Shown: positions 26,001-34,467 of the stretch, in pieces
Position numbering within the stretch: position 1 is the first letter of the stretch
How the letters are laid out: each line of letters opens with the position of its first letter
Source of the DNA: an uncultured Thermoguttaceae bacterium
GTDB taxonomy: Bacteria; Planctomycetota; Planctomycetia; Pirellulales; Thermoguttaceae
Assembly: GCA_937951625.1 (NCBI GenBank)
Contig: CALFBP010000041.1
Span: forward strand, 1 to 52,170
Length of the DNA stretch: 52,170 bases
Reading direction: 5' to 3'
Program-made: the position numbers and the translations under genes
The notes under the pieces: model-generated
Seen by the model: only the letters and a program-made list of their open reading frames with translations
Told to the model about the DNA's origin: nothing
Databases searched by the model: none

Positions 26001-28042
26001 TTGGCTGGGCAACCATGCTTCCACAACCCGACGATGAAATCGGTCAAACCGTCTGGTTCGAAACGGCAACCGACAGGCCGGAGTTGTTTTCCGTCGGGCC
26101 GGAGGTCAGCCCGGAAGGAACGCTTCGCTTCGCGCCGGCCCCCAACGCCTTTGGCACGGCGGTGGTCACCGTCTGGGCCCGCGACGACGGCGGTACGGAA
26201 AACGGCGGCCGGGACACGTCGGCCCCGCAGACCTTCACCATCACCATCCAGGGCGTGAACGATCCCCCTGAGTTCATCCCCGGACCCGACCAGTTCGTAG
26301 ACGAGAACGCGCCGCGGCAGGTGGTGGCCGGTTGGGCGACGGGAATCTCCTCCGGGCCTGGAGAAACCGGCCAAGCCCTCTGGTTTGTCGTCCAGGAAAA
26401 CACCGCTCCGGAACTGTTTGTCGAGCAACCGGCCATCAGTCCGGACGGCACGTTGAGCTATCGCGTGGCGCCGAACGCCAATGGCGTGGCGAGAATCACG
26501 ATCACTCTCCACGATGACGGTGGCAACGCCCACGGTGGCAGCGCGGTGAGCGATCCGCGCGAGTTTTTCATCACCGTCAGTCCAGTCAATGGAAGACCCT
26601 TGGCGTTCGGCAGATTTCTGACGGCCGACTGGGGCGTGCCGATCGACTTCGATTTGCTGGGCGACGACGGCGATCCTGGGCCACTGGAAGAGCAGCATTT
26701 GACCTTCGCGTTGACAAGCCTCCCGACACTGGGCACGATCACCGACTTCGACCCGGCGACGGGCGCTGTGACCTATGTGCCCAACGTGGGCGCCAAGGGA
26801 GTGGACCGCTTCACCTTCACGGTGACCGACGACGACACGGCGGGAAACCCACCCAACCTCACCAGCCGTCCTGCCGTTGTGGAAATCCGCATCGATCCGC
26901 TGATTGAGGTCCCGCCCAGCGTTGGGACCAATAATCTCGTGTTGCGCAAGGCGGGGGGCCAGCTTGTGCTGGATCTTACCAGTGGCAAAACCACGCGGAG
27001 ACTGTTCAGCGACCAACTCGCCGACATTCACAAACTGACCATCCTCGGCGCCGCGGGCACTCCCGACCAATTGACCATCGATTTTGCCGCGGGCGGGAGT
27101 TTTTCCCTTCCCGACGGGGTGATCTTCGACGGCCGGTCCTTCGGCATGGACACACTCGCCGTGCGCGGGACGCCGCGGTCCGATTCCTTCCTTGTCGAGG
27201 AGGGAATGGTGACCGTCAACCCCCTGACTAGTCCTTTGACGATTAGCCATCAGAATGTTGGGCAAATCCGGATTGACGGCGGGGCAGGCAACGATTCCTA
27301 CACGCTGGCGGCCCTCGATGTGCCCCTGCGGATCGTGGATTCTTCGGGCGTCGAAATGCTCGATTTCTCGCCTTGGATTTACGGCTCGGGCGTGAACCTC
27401 GATCTGTCGCTGACCAAGGGACAGACGCAACAAGTCAACGTGATGGCCGCCAGCTTGGCCTTGGCAGGCATCTTCGAAAACGCGGTGGGGAGCCCCTGGG
27501 ACGATATCATCCGAGGCAACGGGGCCGCCAATCGCCTTTGGGGCGGCGACGGCAACGATACGCTCTATGGGCTGGGGGGAAATGATCTCTTGTTTGGCGG
27601 CGCAGGCGACGACGTCCTCTATGCCGGCGCCGGGGTCGACGTGCTGGTGGGCGGATGGGGCAACGACACGCTGCTTGCCGGCAGTGGAAGGTCCATTCTC
27701 ATCGGCGGCGCCGGGGCCGACATCCTTCAAGGCGGGTCCAACGAAACCATCTTCATCGGTGGCCAAACCGCCTATGACGCCAACGACCAAGCCCTGCTGG
27801 CCATTGCCCAGGAGTGGGGTTCTACCCGGAGCTTCAGTGAGCGCGTCCGACGGCTCCGCAACGGCGTCGGGACGAATCCTTGGGTCCAGCTTGGACTGAA
27901 CACTACCGTGTTCGATGATTTGACCCAGGATCGGATGATCGGCGGCCGAGGCAAAGAATGGTTCTTGGCCTTCGACACCGATTGGGTCGAGAACTTCGGC
28001 GCTGGCGACACCCGAAGCATGGCCATCGCGGGGAAGTCGTGA
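23054..28042 (+). CDS. Exported subtilisin-like serine protease with cadherin-like and RTX repeats
   Basis: A 1,662-residue S8 protease. ATG 23054 is preferred over the upstream in-frame GTG at 22976 because GAGGG lies just upstream and the basic N-terminus with MESLEDRTLLS (LEPR-XLL-type, about residues 42-54) then sits as in the divergent giant protein. A prodomain-like segment is followed by the catalytic triad: Asp202 (VIDTGVD), His257 (GHGTHVSG) and Ser431 (GTSMAAPH). From about residue 490 come three similar 140-residue repeats with the G.W.Y...G..W and FRAWDQTSG patterns, then cadherin-like domains with DDGG, and a Big/cadherin-like domain. Near residues 1480-1570 are RTX-type Ca-binding repeats (GGDGNDTLYGLGG, GGAGDD). 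It should act outside the cytoplasm and bind calcium through the RTX part. The substrate is unknown; processing of the divergent giant protein is conceivable but unsupported. Confidence 0.92.
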   Translation: MASLLKSLRRLCARFDAKGKTRLRGVGDSFSLRHVSGSRLGGMESLEDRTLLSVSPLGLERPLEQSGLVASEPALNRLIVRLDEATPLQSVSSIAAELGGRLVRELPSIHGAVIEIDPSGKDVSQAVSSAVCVWSAHPGVLYAEPDSIYRVAATFPNDPRFPELWGMHNTGASGGVADADIDAPEAWDMFRGSSNVVVAVIDTGVDYTHPDLAANMWVNPGEIPNNGIDDDGNGWIDDVYGIDPFNQDADPMDDHGHGTHVSGTLGAVGNNGIGVVGVNWNVKIMALKFHGPNFGSLSAAIQAIDYMTRMKTQYGINIVASNNSWGGWPYSQALYDAIRASNDAGIMFVVAAGNGGGDGIGDDNDRMPVYPASYDLPGIIAVAATDRRDRLASFSNYGRTSVDLAAPGVEVLSTVPPSLYGVAYEAWDGTSMAAPHVTGAVALGMAFEPSASLAEIKQLLLSSVDVLPDLQNRTVSGGRLNVGRFMSSFNVAPVLTTAGPFTLRSMRQGDMNPFGTRIAALLESAGPNAITDLNPNAKQGIAVISANTTQGVWEYTTNNGATWRPLGRVSNASARLLAADSTTRLRFRPNVDFVGTISPAIVFRAWDQTSGRNGELGNATTNGGRTAFSAATATASITVSPVNFAPVLNTSLPFEFDEIDQTPLGGPEPLNPGTLLSDLLNRGGTAAISDFNGDPPGIAVIGADSSRGVWEYRLHEAEGWLPMGTPSPAEALLLPANAETRLRFRPHEGFYGTVSAGISFRAWDQTNGSPGELIDAREVGGQTAFSRDLASASIHVRWINVAPVLLGGEPLRLDAIAEDDRNNPGTLVSQILTSLAPDPYPIEDIDGDMSPGLGIAVIQAPDANGSWWYSTDGVQWQAIAGVASEASALLLAADNVTRLQFRPNSNFNTAQPFDAPRLLFRAWDRTSGTNGSFADTSIHGGTTAFSAGTRGIAIEVLPVNDPPAFVKGPDQTVLEDSPMLTVVGWATMLPQPDDEIGQTVWFETATDRPELFSVGPEVSPEGTLRFAPAPNAFGTAVVTVWARDDGGTENGGRDTSAPQTFTITIQGVNDPPEFIPGPDQFVDENAPRQVVAGWATGISSGPGETGQALWFVVQENTAPELFVEQPAISPDGTLSYRVAPNANGVARITITLHDDGGNAHGGSAVSDPREFFITVSPVNGRPLAFGRFLTADWGVPIDFDLLGDDGDPGPLEEQHLTFALTSLPTLGTITDFDPATGAVTYVPNVGAKGVDRFTFTVTDDDTAGNPPNLTSRPAVVEIRIDPLIEVPPSVGTNNLVLRKAGGQLVLDLTSGKTTRRLFSDQLADIHKLTILGAAGTPDQLTIDFAAGGSFSLPDGVIFDGRSFGMDTLAVRGTPRSDSFLVEEGMVTVNPLTSPLTISHQNVGQIRIDGGAGNDSYTLAALDVPLRIVDSSGVEMLDFSPWIYGSGVNLDLSLTKGQTQQVNVMAASLALAGIFENAVGSPWDDIIRGNGAANRLWGGDGNDTLYGLGGNDLLFGGAGDDVLYAGAGVDVLVGGWGNDTLLAGSGRSILIGGAGADILQGGSNETIFIGGQTAYDANDQALLAIAQEWGSTRSFSERVRRLRNGVGTNPWVQLGLNTTVFDDLTQDRMIGGRGKEWFLAFDTDWVENFGAGDTRSMAIAGKS

Positions 28043-28046
28043 TTCG

Positions 28047-29084
28047 ATGACCATCACGGACGTTGAGTTCTTCCCGGTCGACGCCCCTTGGCCGGGGAGC
28101 GGCCAAACGGAGCGGTCGGTTCTGGTGCGGCTATCGACGGCGGAACGGATCGAGGGGTGGGGCGAGGCCTTTTTGCCTTGGCGAAGCGATGAACTTCCCG
28201 CTCGCCGCGAGGCCTTGCTCCCGATCCTCGTCGGCCGCAGCGTATTTGAAATCGAGGATCTTCTCGGGCTGGCGGTCCTTCGTGCCGCGCCGCTCCGCTG
28301 CGCCATCGAAATGGCGTGTTGGGATTTGATCGGGCGGATCGCGGGACTGCCTTTATGCCTATTGTTCGGCGGCAATTATCGTCAGCTTGTGCCTCTTGCC
28401 GCGCGTCTGGGCCCGGCCCCTGCTCCCGAGGCCGCGCGTTTGGCCCGAGAACTCGCCGACCGAGGCTACCATTGCCTGATCGCCACGTCCCAGGGCCGCG
28501 TGGAAGACGATCTGGAACTGGTGGCAGCCATCCGGCAATTGACTCAGGATCGCGCCGATCTGATTTTCGACGCCGCGGGCCACTACGACATGGATGCGGC
28601 CCGGGACCTGTGCGCGGGCCTGGACGGGGCTGGTGTGGAATACGTCCTCGATCCGCTCAATACCCGGGATTTGGACCAAGTCGCCTCGCTGCGACGACAA
28701 ACCAGCGTGTCCCTGGCGGTTGGCAGAAATGTCCGCGGCCCGGCCGACGCTCTGGCCGTGGTCCGTTGTGGGGCGGCGAGTTGGATCGAAGTCGATCTCC
28801 AGCGGGTTGGCGGCCTGACTTCGGCGCGGAAATGCGCCGCCGTGGCCCAAGCCGCCGGGCTTGGGGCTTGTTTGTCCGCTGGTCCTTCGTTGGGCGTCGC
28901 CCTGGCTGCCGCCTTGCACCTGGCCGCCTCGACTCCGGCCTTCTCACACTGCCATCAAAGCCCCAGTCAACCCGTCGATGAGGATTTGGTGGTGGAGCCG
29001 TTGCAGCCGGTCGACGGGATGTTGGCGGCGCCTCAAGGGCCGGGCCTCGGCATCCAGGTCGATCGAGCCAGTCTGGATAAATGA
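28047..29084 (+). CDS. Enolase-superfamily (MR/MLE) protein with substituted active-site residues
   Basis: A 345-residue protein four bases after the protease stop, so probably co-transcribed. The fold signature is clear: an N-terminal capping domain with ...RCAIEMACWDLIGRIAGLPLCLLFGG, and a barrel with WIEVDLQRVGGLTSARK. In active mandelate racemase/muconate lactonizing enzymes a KxK pair and three acidic metal ligands are expected. Here the KxK position reads A146-T147-S148. The first ligand, D175 (FDA), is kept. The EQP position reads L201-D202-P203. The GEN position reads G226-R227-N228. By this alignment two of three metal ligands and both lysines are lost, so the protein may be a non-enzymatic member or use a different chemistry. 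Function unknown. Confidence 0.8.
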   Translation: MTITDVEFFPVDAPWPGSGQTERSVLVRLSTAERIEGWGEAFLPWRSDELPARREALLPILVGRSVFEIEDLLGLAVLRAAPLRCAIEMACWDLIGRIAGLPLCLLFGGNYRQLVPLAARLGPAPAPEAARLARELADRGYHCLIATSQGRVEDDLELVAAIRQLTQDRADLIFDAAGHYDMDAARDLCAGLDGAGVEYVLDPLNTRDLDQVASLRRQTSVSLAVGRNVRGPADALAVVRCGAASWIEVDLQRVGGLTSARKCAAVAQAAGLGACLSAGPSLGVALAAALHLAASTPAFSHCHQSPSQPVDEDLVVEPLQPVDGMLAAPQGPGLGIQVDRASLDK

Positions 29085-29409
29085 GGGGAAAACATCGCCT
29101 CAGCCTCGCCAGTCTCCCATTCGCCTGTCCTCTCTTGCTTTCGTCCTTTTGGTGACTGCATCGCTCTGCGCTCGGCTTCCAATCAAACCCGCGCGCGGAT
29201 TTGCAATTCCGGTGTAATCCAGATCACGTCGTGGAAACCCTGTTTCTGGCACAGCCTGGCCAATTCGGTACGACCAAAACTAAAGATGGGTGAGCAAGCC
29301 GTGGGCTTGACACGCCGCGATCCATCAGTCACCGTGGCCTCTGCACGCGCAGGACGCAGTGAGCGAATGTCTTCGGTGGCACACGCGTTTGCCACGAGAA
29401 AGGTTTCTC
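29085..29409. other. Intergenic stretch without a recognisable gene
   Basis: No convincing gene. A 70-codon minus-strand frame (29183-29395) ends in a protein-like stretch (FSFGRTELARLCQKQGF) that I cannot assign. It could be a fragment of a decayed gene. Confidence 0.4.
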
Positions 29410-29823
29410 ATGAAGCGGCAAGATTTTTTGGCGAGTAGACTGGGATCGGCGATGGCAAGCACGGCAACGGAGGCATTGCTTCTCGCCGGGGATCCAGGCG
29501 ACCACGCCGCGCCCCGCCAGGGCGGCGCGGCCTTGCACCCACGCCACATCCAACGGCACGTCAAGCCAGTGATGGCCAACATGATCCACTCGGTCGCAGG
29601 GCAAGGGCCTTGCCGGTGGGGTCCCTCTAGTCTGGCAATCGAGAAGGCCAATGCCGAGCGGCAGTTTGCCCATTGGGTGAAACAGCTCAAAACCCAGGGC
29701 CTCGGCCGGCCCGAGGATGTGCGCCTCCGCGAACCCGTCCATTTCACCTCTTCGGAAAACGGGGCGCTCACGCTTGATCAGGTCACCAACGAAAGCGTTC
29801 GTTGGGCGGAAAGCGGGAACTAG
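29410..29823 (+). CDS. Doubtful 137-residue hypothetical protein
   Basis: The frame starts at ATG 29410 with GAAAGG six bases upstream. I recognise no family. The N-terminus (MKRQDFLASRLGSAMAS) is basic then mildly hydrophobic, the remainder is polar, and no repeat or motif stands out. The opposite strand is also open across the same bases (29329-29982), so the coding strand is not certain. It could be a small lineage-specific gene or a remnant. It is followed within 40 bases by the next gene. Confidence 0.3.
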   Translation: MKRQDFLASRLGSAMASTATEALLLAGDPGDHAAPRQGGAALHPRHIQRHVKPVMANMIHSVAGQGPCRWGPSSLAIEKANAERQFAHWVKQLKTQGLGRPEDVRLREPVHFTSSENGALTLDQVTNESVRWAESGN

Positions 29824-29858
29824 TGTCGCTTGATACACGCCTGGGAAGATGCTTGAAG

Positions 29859-30548
29859 ATGAACTATTTCGCGCACGCCGTCGATTTTCTCGAAGATCCC
29901 TACTTTGTTGCCGGAACAGCGGTGCCGGATTGGCTCGCCGTGGCCGACCGTCGCGTGCGGCTCCGCCGGCGGCACGTGGCACAAGTGTTAAATCATTCGG
30001 ACCCTTTACTCAACGCTGTGGCTCGGGGCATCGCGCAGCACCTGGACGACGACACCCGATTTCACGAGAGCCGGGCGTTTGTCGAGTTGTCGATGGCAAT
30101 CTCGGCGGCGGTGCGCGATTTCCTCCAGGAACCGTCCGGAATGCGTCCTGCCTTCCTGGGCCATTTGCTTGTCGAGGTCCTGCTCGATGCCTCGCTGATC
30201 GCCGCCAACCCCGAGGGATTACACGAGTACTACCGGCTGTTGAGCCGAGTCGATCCTGCTCGGGTGGAGGTTAGTGTCAACACGATGACGGCGAATCGGA
30301 CCGGAAGACTGGCCGGGATGATCGAGGCGTTTTGTCGGGAGAGGATCTTGTGGGATTACCTCGACGATGCGACACTGCTGAGGCGGCTCAATCAAGTGAT
30401 GCGGAGGGTGGAGCTGGCCGCCTTGCCTGCGGAGTTTGTTGATCTATTGCGGGTGCTCCGTGGCCTGGTAGATCGTCGCAGCGGCGAGCTGCTCGGACGG
30501 ACCGGCCCACACGCCCTTGCCGCGAAATTGGCCCTCGAGTCGCGTTGA
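29859..30548 (+). CDS. AcpH/DUF479-like hypothetical protein
   Basis: A 229-residue cytoplasmic-looking protein. ATG 29859 gives the N-terminus MNYFAHAVDF, which resembles the MNFLAH start of acyl-carrier-protein phosphodiesterase (AcpH) relatives; the longer in-frame start at 29802 has no such support. The early VAGTAVPDWL, the histidine- and aspartate-rich centre (GIAQHLDDDTRFHESRAF) and GHLLVEVLLDASL fit the helical, metal-binding HD-like layout of that group, but the match is partial. I cannot state the substrate. It stands alone between the remnant region and the epimerase gene. Confidence 0.55.
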   Translation: MNYFAHAVDFLEDPYFVAGTAVPDWLAVADRRVRLRRRHVAQVLNHSDPLLNAVARGIAQHLDDDTRFHESRAFVELSMAISAAVRDFLQEPSGMRPAFLGHLLVEVLLDASLIAANPEGLHEYYRLLSRVDPARVEVSVNTMTANRTGRLAGMIEAFCRERILWDYLDDATLLRRLNQVMRRVELAALPAEFVDLLRVLRGLVDRRSGELLGRTGPHALAAKLALESR

Positions 30549-30662
30549 CGCCATAGGCGGACCACCACCATGGCCTCGCCCGTTGGCGACCCGATGCCGG
30601 AAGATGCCGCTGCCATGGGGGACTGAAACTCATTTACCGATTGACCCAGGGAGATACCGACC

Positions 30663-31517
30663 ATGCGTTTCGGAATGAACCTTCTGATGTGGACTGATAC
30701 CCTGACCGATTCGATGCTGCCGTTGCTCGACGAATTGAAAGAGATCGGGTTCGACACGGTAGAATTGCCTTGCTTCGACCTGGACAACCTGGAGAACTAT
30801 GCGAAATGGGGGAAACGCCTGGATGAGTTGGGATTATCGCGAACCGGGACCGCAGTCCGCGGGCCCGCCGACAACCCCATGAGTCCCGACCCGGCCATCC
30901 GCAAAAAAGGCGTTGAAGCCAACAAGCGGAACTTGGATTGCTGCGCCGCGGCCGGTTGCGAGGTGATGGCCGGCCCGTTCCATTCGGCGCTGGGAGTGTT
31001 CAGCGGGCAAGGACCGACCCAAGACGAGTGGAAATGGGCCGTGGAGAGCATGCAGCAAGTCGCCGAACATGCCGCCAAAGTCGGCGTAATGCTGGGCGTG
31101 GAGTATCTCAATCGCTTCGAGTGTTATCTGCTCAACACCGCGGCCGACGGGGCCCGCTTCTGCCGCGACGTGAACCACCCCTACTGCAAAATGATGTACG
31201 ACACCTTCCACGCCCACATCGAGGAAAAAAACATCACCAAAGCAATCTATGCCCTCAAGGACTACTTGATCCACGTCCACATCTCCGAAAACGATCGGAG
31301 CACGCCGGGCAAGGGCAACGTTCGCTGGGCGCAGAACTTCGATGCTTTACATAAGATCGGCTACGATCGGATCATGGTGGTCGAGGCCTTTGGCTTGGCC
31401 TTGGAAAAGCTGATTCCCGCCACGAAAATCTGGCGCCGCATGTATAAAAGCGAGCGGCAGCTCGCCGTCGACGCGCTGAAGTTCATGAAGGCGCAAGTGG
31501 CCAAACGCTGGAAATAA
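30663..31517 (+). CDS. D-tagatose/D-psicose 3-epimerase-like sugar epimerase
   Basis: A 284-residue xylose-isomerase-like TIM barrel, started at ATG 30663 with GGGAG upstream. The metal and catalytic residues of the tagatose/psicose 3-epimerase family are in place: Glu147 (GVEYLNRFE), Asp180 (YDTFHAHIEE), His206 within HVHISENDRSTPGKGN, and Glu241 (VVEAFG). These enzymes invert C3 of ketohexoses using a divalent metal. No signal peptide is visible, so it should act in the cytoplasm. It is not tightly linked to its neighbours; the preceding gene ends about 115 bases upstream and roughly 900 bp without a gene follows. The precise sugar cannot be read from sequence. Confidence 0.85.
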   Translation: MRFGMNLLMWTDTLTDSMLPLLDELKEIGFDTVELPCFDLDNLENYAKWGKRLDELGLSRTGTAVRGPADNPMSPDPAIRKKGVEANKRNLDCCAAAGCEVMAGPFHSALGVFSGQGPTQDEWKWAVESMQQVAEHAAKVGVMLGVEYLNRFECYLLNTAADGARFCRDVNHPYCKMMYDTFHAHIEEKNITKAIYALKDYLIHVHISENDRSTPGKGNVRWAQNFDALHKIGYDRIMVVEAFGLALEKLIPATKIWRRMYKSERQLAVDALKFMKAQVAKRWK

Positions 31518-31583
31518 AACGCCCTAAAGCGCGGTGCTCTCTGCCAGGTGATACGGCTGTCGTGTCCAGCGCGGGGGGCCACT

Positions 31584-32131
31584 CTACGCTCTTAGCCTTC
31601 GTTGGAGGCTTTTGAGTTGTCGGGCTTGGTTGATTTGGGGTCGGGTTGCGTTCACGATAGTCGGGGTGCTCCTGGGCTTGGCTTGTTTCTTGCGTGGGTG
31701 GTCGCGACTGATTCTATCTTTTCGTGGGTACCCATCGGTCAGGGCCTCTTTCGACTGGGGGCTCAGAGGCTTGGGCAGCAGCGAAACCACCCCCTGTGCC
31801 GTGCAATGCAAATTACGCAGTTGGAGGCCACTTGGCGGTCGGAAAGCTTGCTCCAGTCCAGCAGGCCACAGTAAGGGCCAGGCCACAGATTGAGGGGTCA
31901 CAGATTAAGGGGTCAGAAATATTTTCTGCCGATCTTGCCGTGAAATAGTTCTGACCCCTTTGTTCTCTCTTGTCCTCTCAGCAACGTGGTGGACCATCGG
32001 CAAAGCAGCTTTTGGAAAGCCTGATAACTTTTCGGTGGTTGCGGTTGCTTGGGCCAGAGTTTTTGGATAAGCTCTCGGGCCATCACGAAACGTTCGGTCA
32101 GGCTCGACTCGGCCGACAAAGCCCAAAACAA
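31584..32131 (-). pseudogene. Possible decayed transposase in two fragments
   Basis: Read on the minus strand, 32131-31913 encodes a fragment with ERFVMARELIQKLW and KSYQAFQKLLCRW, which resembles the N-terminal region of IS4-like transposases. Downstream on the same strand, 31901-31584 encodes a basic tail (RKKQAKPRSTPTIVNATRPQ). The two lie in order but are separated by stops and by the inverted repeat at 31907-31960, and the DDE core is missing. The assignment is by resemblance only. Confidence 0.3.
31907..31960. repeat. Perfect 12-bp inverted repeat AAGGGGTCAGAA
   Basis: AAGGGGTCAGAA (31907-31918) pairs with TTCTGACCCCTT (31949-31960) across a 30-base loop. AGGGGTCA also occurs as a direct copy at 31893-31900. 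Such short palindromic ends are often left by small mobile elements. Confidence 0.75.
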
Positions 32132-32212
32132 GGCCGCGGCGGCTAACGTTCAGCAAAGCCGCCGTCTGTCCTTCCGGAAACGAACCTCGGCCAAATAGCC
32201 TGGGGAAGTTCC

Positions 32213-32303
32213 GGGGACAGTATCCTCAATTCCCCGAGAACCGACGGCATTAGGTATATTGTCCCCGAATACTGTCCCCGAAAATTGTCCCCGAATACTG
32301 TCC
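32213..32303. repeat. Clustered GTCCCC/ACTGTCC direct and inverted repeats
   Basis: A 20-base unit beginning ATTGTCCCCGAATACTG occurs at 32258-32277 and again at 32284-32303, 26 bases apart. GGGGACAGTAT (32213-32223) is the inverse of ATACTGTCCCC (32269-32279). The cluster lies 113 bases before the HEAT-repeat gene. It may be mobile-element debris, or could fold as a hairpin in RNA. Confidence 0.75.
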
Positions 32304-32415
32304 TCGGATTTCCAACGACGACCGACGCTTGGCCTCGAAACGGTTGCAAGGCGTTAAGTCGCGGGCATAGAATGGCCGGCGCTCGAAGTGTCGCCGGAGT
32401 GGGAGAAATCGTGTT

Positions 32416-34467
32416 ATGCCGCGGTGGCGGGTAGTTTGGACGCTGTTGACCGCAATTCTTTTCGGGGTTCGCCTTTCGGCGGCTGCGGACAAGGCCACAC
32501 TGGACGCGGCCTTCGCCCAACTGGCTGGTTACGATTTCGGCGGCGACGCCACGGCCTTGACCACGATCGGCAATCTCGTCACCGCCAGTTACGGCAAAGC
32601 AGCGGAGCGTAAAGAGTTGGCCTCGCGTTTGACCGGGGTGTTGACGTCGGCAGCGCCGCGGGGAGCGAAGGATTTTGCCTGCCGGCAGCTCGCCATCATC
32701 GGCACGGCGGATGAAGTACCGGCCCTGGCGCCGCTGCTGGCCGACGAACAACTTTCTCACATGGCCCGATATGCCTTGGAACGCATCCCGGGACCGGAAG
32801 CCGAGGAAGCGCTGCGCCAGGCCCTGAGAAAAGTGCAGGGCAAGTTGCTGGTGGGCGTGATCAACTCGCTGGGAGCTCGGCGGATGGTCGCGGCGGTGGA
32901 CGATTTGGCGAGTCTATTGTCCAGCGACGATCCAGCGGTGGCCCAAGCGGCGGCCGCTGCATTGGGTAAGATTGGTCCCTCGGCCCTGGGACCGCTTGAA
33001 CAGGCTTGGACGCAACCATCGACTCCGGTTCCCGTGCGAACCGCCGTGGCCGACGCGCTGCTCCGCTGCGCCGAGGGGCTTTTGGCCGAAGGGAAACGGG
33101 ACGAAGCCGCCGCCGTGTACGATCGCCTCATTCGAGCAGACGTGCCTTCCGTGCGGATTGCGGCGGCCCGCGGCGCCGTCCTTGCCCGGCAGGCCGCGGG
33201 AGCCGCCTTGCTTGGCAGTTACCTGGAGAGCGCCGATCCCGAGTTGTTCCGCGCCGCCTTGGTGCTTGCTCGCGAAGTGCCCGGACAGGAGCTGACGAAG
33301 GCCCTGACGGCCCCCCTGGATCGGTTGGCGTTGGAACAGCGAATCCATGTGTTGGAAGCGTTAGGCGACCGGCTTGATCGCGCGGCCACTTCCGCCCTGC
33401 TTGCCCAAACGCAGCATGGCGACAAGCAGGTCCGCCTGGCGGCGATTCGCGCGCTGGCCCGGCTCGGCGATGCCGCCAGCGTGCCCCGGTTGATGGAGCT
33501 GGCGGCCGGAGACGATCCCGAGGTGGCCCAGGCTGCCACGGCAGCCCTCGCGAACCTGCCGGGCAAAGACGCGGACGCCGTGATCCAGGCGTTCCTTGGC
33601 AATGAAAATCCTAAAGTTCGTCGCGCGGCGATCGAAGTCTTGGGCCATCGCCGCGTGGCCACTGCCGCGCCAGCCGTGCTTCGTGCCGCGGCCGATGCCG
33701 ATGAGTCGATCCGCCTGGCGGCCATCAAGGCGCTGGGGGAAATCGCTGACCTGGCACTCTTGCCCGGCATCGTTGCCTTGTTGCTGAATGCAAGTTCTGA
33801 GAAGGAACGACTCGCGATCGAGGTGGCGCTGGCCGCCGCCTGCGTTCGATCGTCGAATCGGGAGGCCTGCCTTGCGGCCGTCGCTGCTGGGCTCGGCTCG
33901 GCCAAGCCGGAGGCGAAAACCTCCCTGCTTCGGACGTTGGGGCGGCTGGGCGGAGAGGGAGCGCTGAAGGCGGTGCGGGCCGCGCTCCACGATCCACTGG
34001 AAAGCGTGCGAGACGTGGCCGTCCGCATCCTGGCCGACTGGCCGGACCCCAACGCCGGCAACGACCTGTTGGCGCTGGCCAAAACTTCCCAGAGCAAGAC
34101 GCACAAAATCCTCGCCCTGCGAGGTTACATCCGACTGATTGCCCAGGGCGACTCGTCGCCGGAAGAACGATTGGCGGCCTGCAATGAGGCGTTGAGTCTG
34201 GCCGAACGCGATGAGGAGCGGAAGCTGGTGCTGGGCGTCTTGGGCGGCGTGCCGCGCGTGGACGCTTTGGCCATGGTCGTACCGCTGCTTGCCCAGCCGG
34301 GCACGCGCGACGAAGCGGTCGCCGCCGCAGTGGCCATCGCCGAGAAAATTGTTGGCAGCCACCCCTCCCAGGCCGCTGACGCCATGAAGCAAGTCCTCGC
34401 AAACACGGCAAGTGCGGAGATCCAACAGCGGGCCAAAGAGGTGTTGCAACGGGCGGGGGTGAAATAA
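32416..34467 (+). CDS. Exported HEAT-repeat protein
   Basis: A 683-residue protein with a signal-peptide-like start (basic MPRWR, then VVWTLLTAILFGVRLSAA). The rest is an almost continuous array of HEAT/PBS-lyase-type helical repeats of about 30 residues, shown by repeated patterns such as VRxAAIxALxxLGDxxxxPxL and AAxALGxIG (for example around residues 150-190 and 320-460). Such arrays form an alpha-solenoid that binds other proteins; no catalytic motif is visible. GGGAG lies about 11 bases upstream of ATG 32416. It acts probably in the periplasm or on the outer surface. No partner can be named. Confidence 0.88.
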   Translation: MPRWRVVWTLLTAILFGVRLSAAADKATLDAAFAQLAGYDFGGDATALTTIGNLVTASYGKAAERKELASRLTGVLTSAAPRGAKDFACRQLAIIGTADEVPALAPLLADEQLSHMARYALERIPGPEAEEALRQALRKVQGKLLVGVINSLGARRMVAAVDDLASLLSSDDPAVAQAAAAALGKIGPSALGPLEQAWTQPSTPVPVRTAVADALLRCAEGLLAEGKRDEAAAVYDRLIRADVPSVRIAAARGAVLARQAAGAALLGSYLESADPELFRAALVLAREVPGQELTKALTAPLDRLALEQRIHVLEALGDRLDRAATSALLAQTQHGDKQVRLAAIRALARLGDAASVPRLMELAAGDDPEVAQAATAALANLPGKDADAVIQAFLGNENPKVRRAAIEVLGHRRVATAAPAVLRAAADADESIRLAAIKALGEIADLALLPGIVALLLNASSEKERLAIEVALAAACVRSSNREACLAAVAAGLGSAKPEAKTSLLRTLGRLGGEGALKAVRAALHDPLESVRDVAVRILADWPDPNAGNDLLALAKTSQSKTHKILALRGYIRLIAQGDSSPEERLAACNEALSLAERDEERKLVLGVLGGVPRVDALAMVVPLLAQPGTRDEAVAAAVAIAEKIVGSHPSQAADAMKQVLANTASAEIQQRAKEVLQRAGVK

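Larger units (their letters stand above)
31518..32415. other. Gene-free stretch with repeats and possible transposase debris
   Basis: About 900 bases without a believable intact gene. It contains the inverted repeat at 31907-31960, the direct and inverted GGGGACAGT/ACTGTCCCC repeats at 32213-32303, and two minus-strand open fragments (32131-31913 and 31901-31584) that may be pieces of one transposase. It looks like a spot where mobile DNA has landed and decayed. Confidence 0.6.

Noticed and set aside
25466-28375. Minus-strand open frame of 969 residues
   Set aside because: It is antisense to the subtilisin-like gene and the MR/MLE gene, whose translations carry clear catalytic motifs and RTX repeats. 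The minus frame has none.
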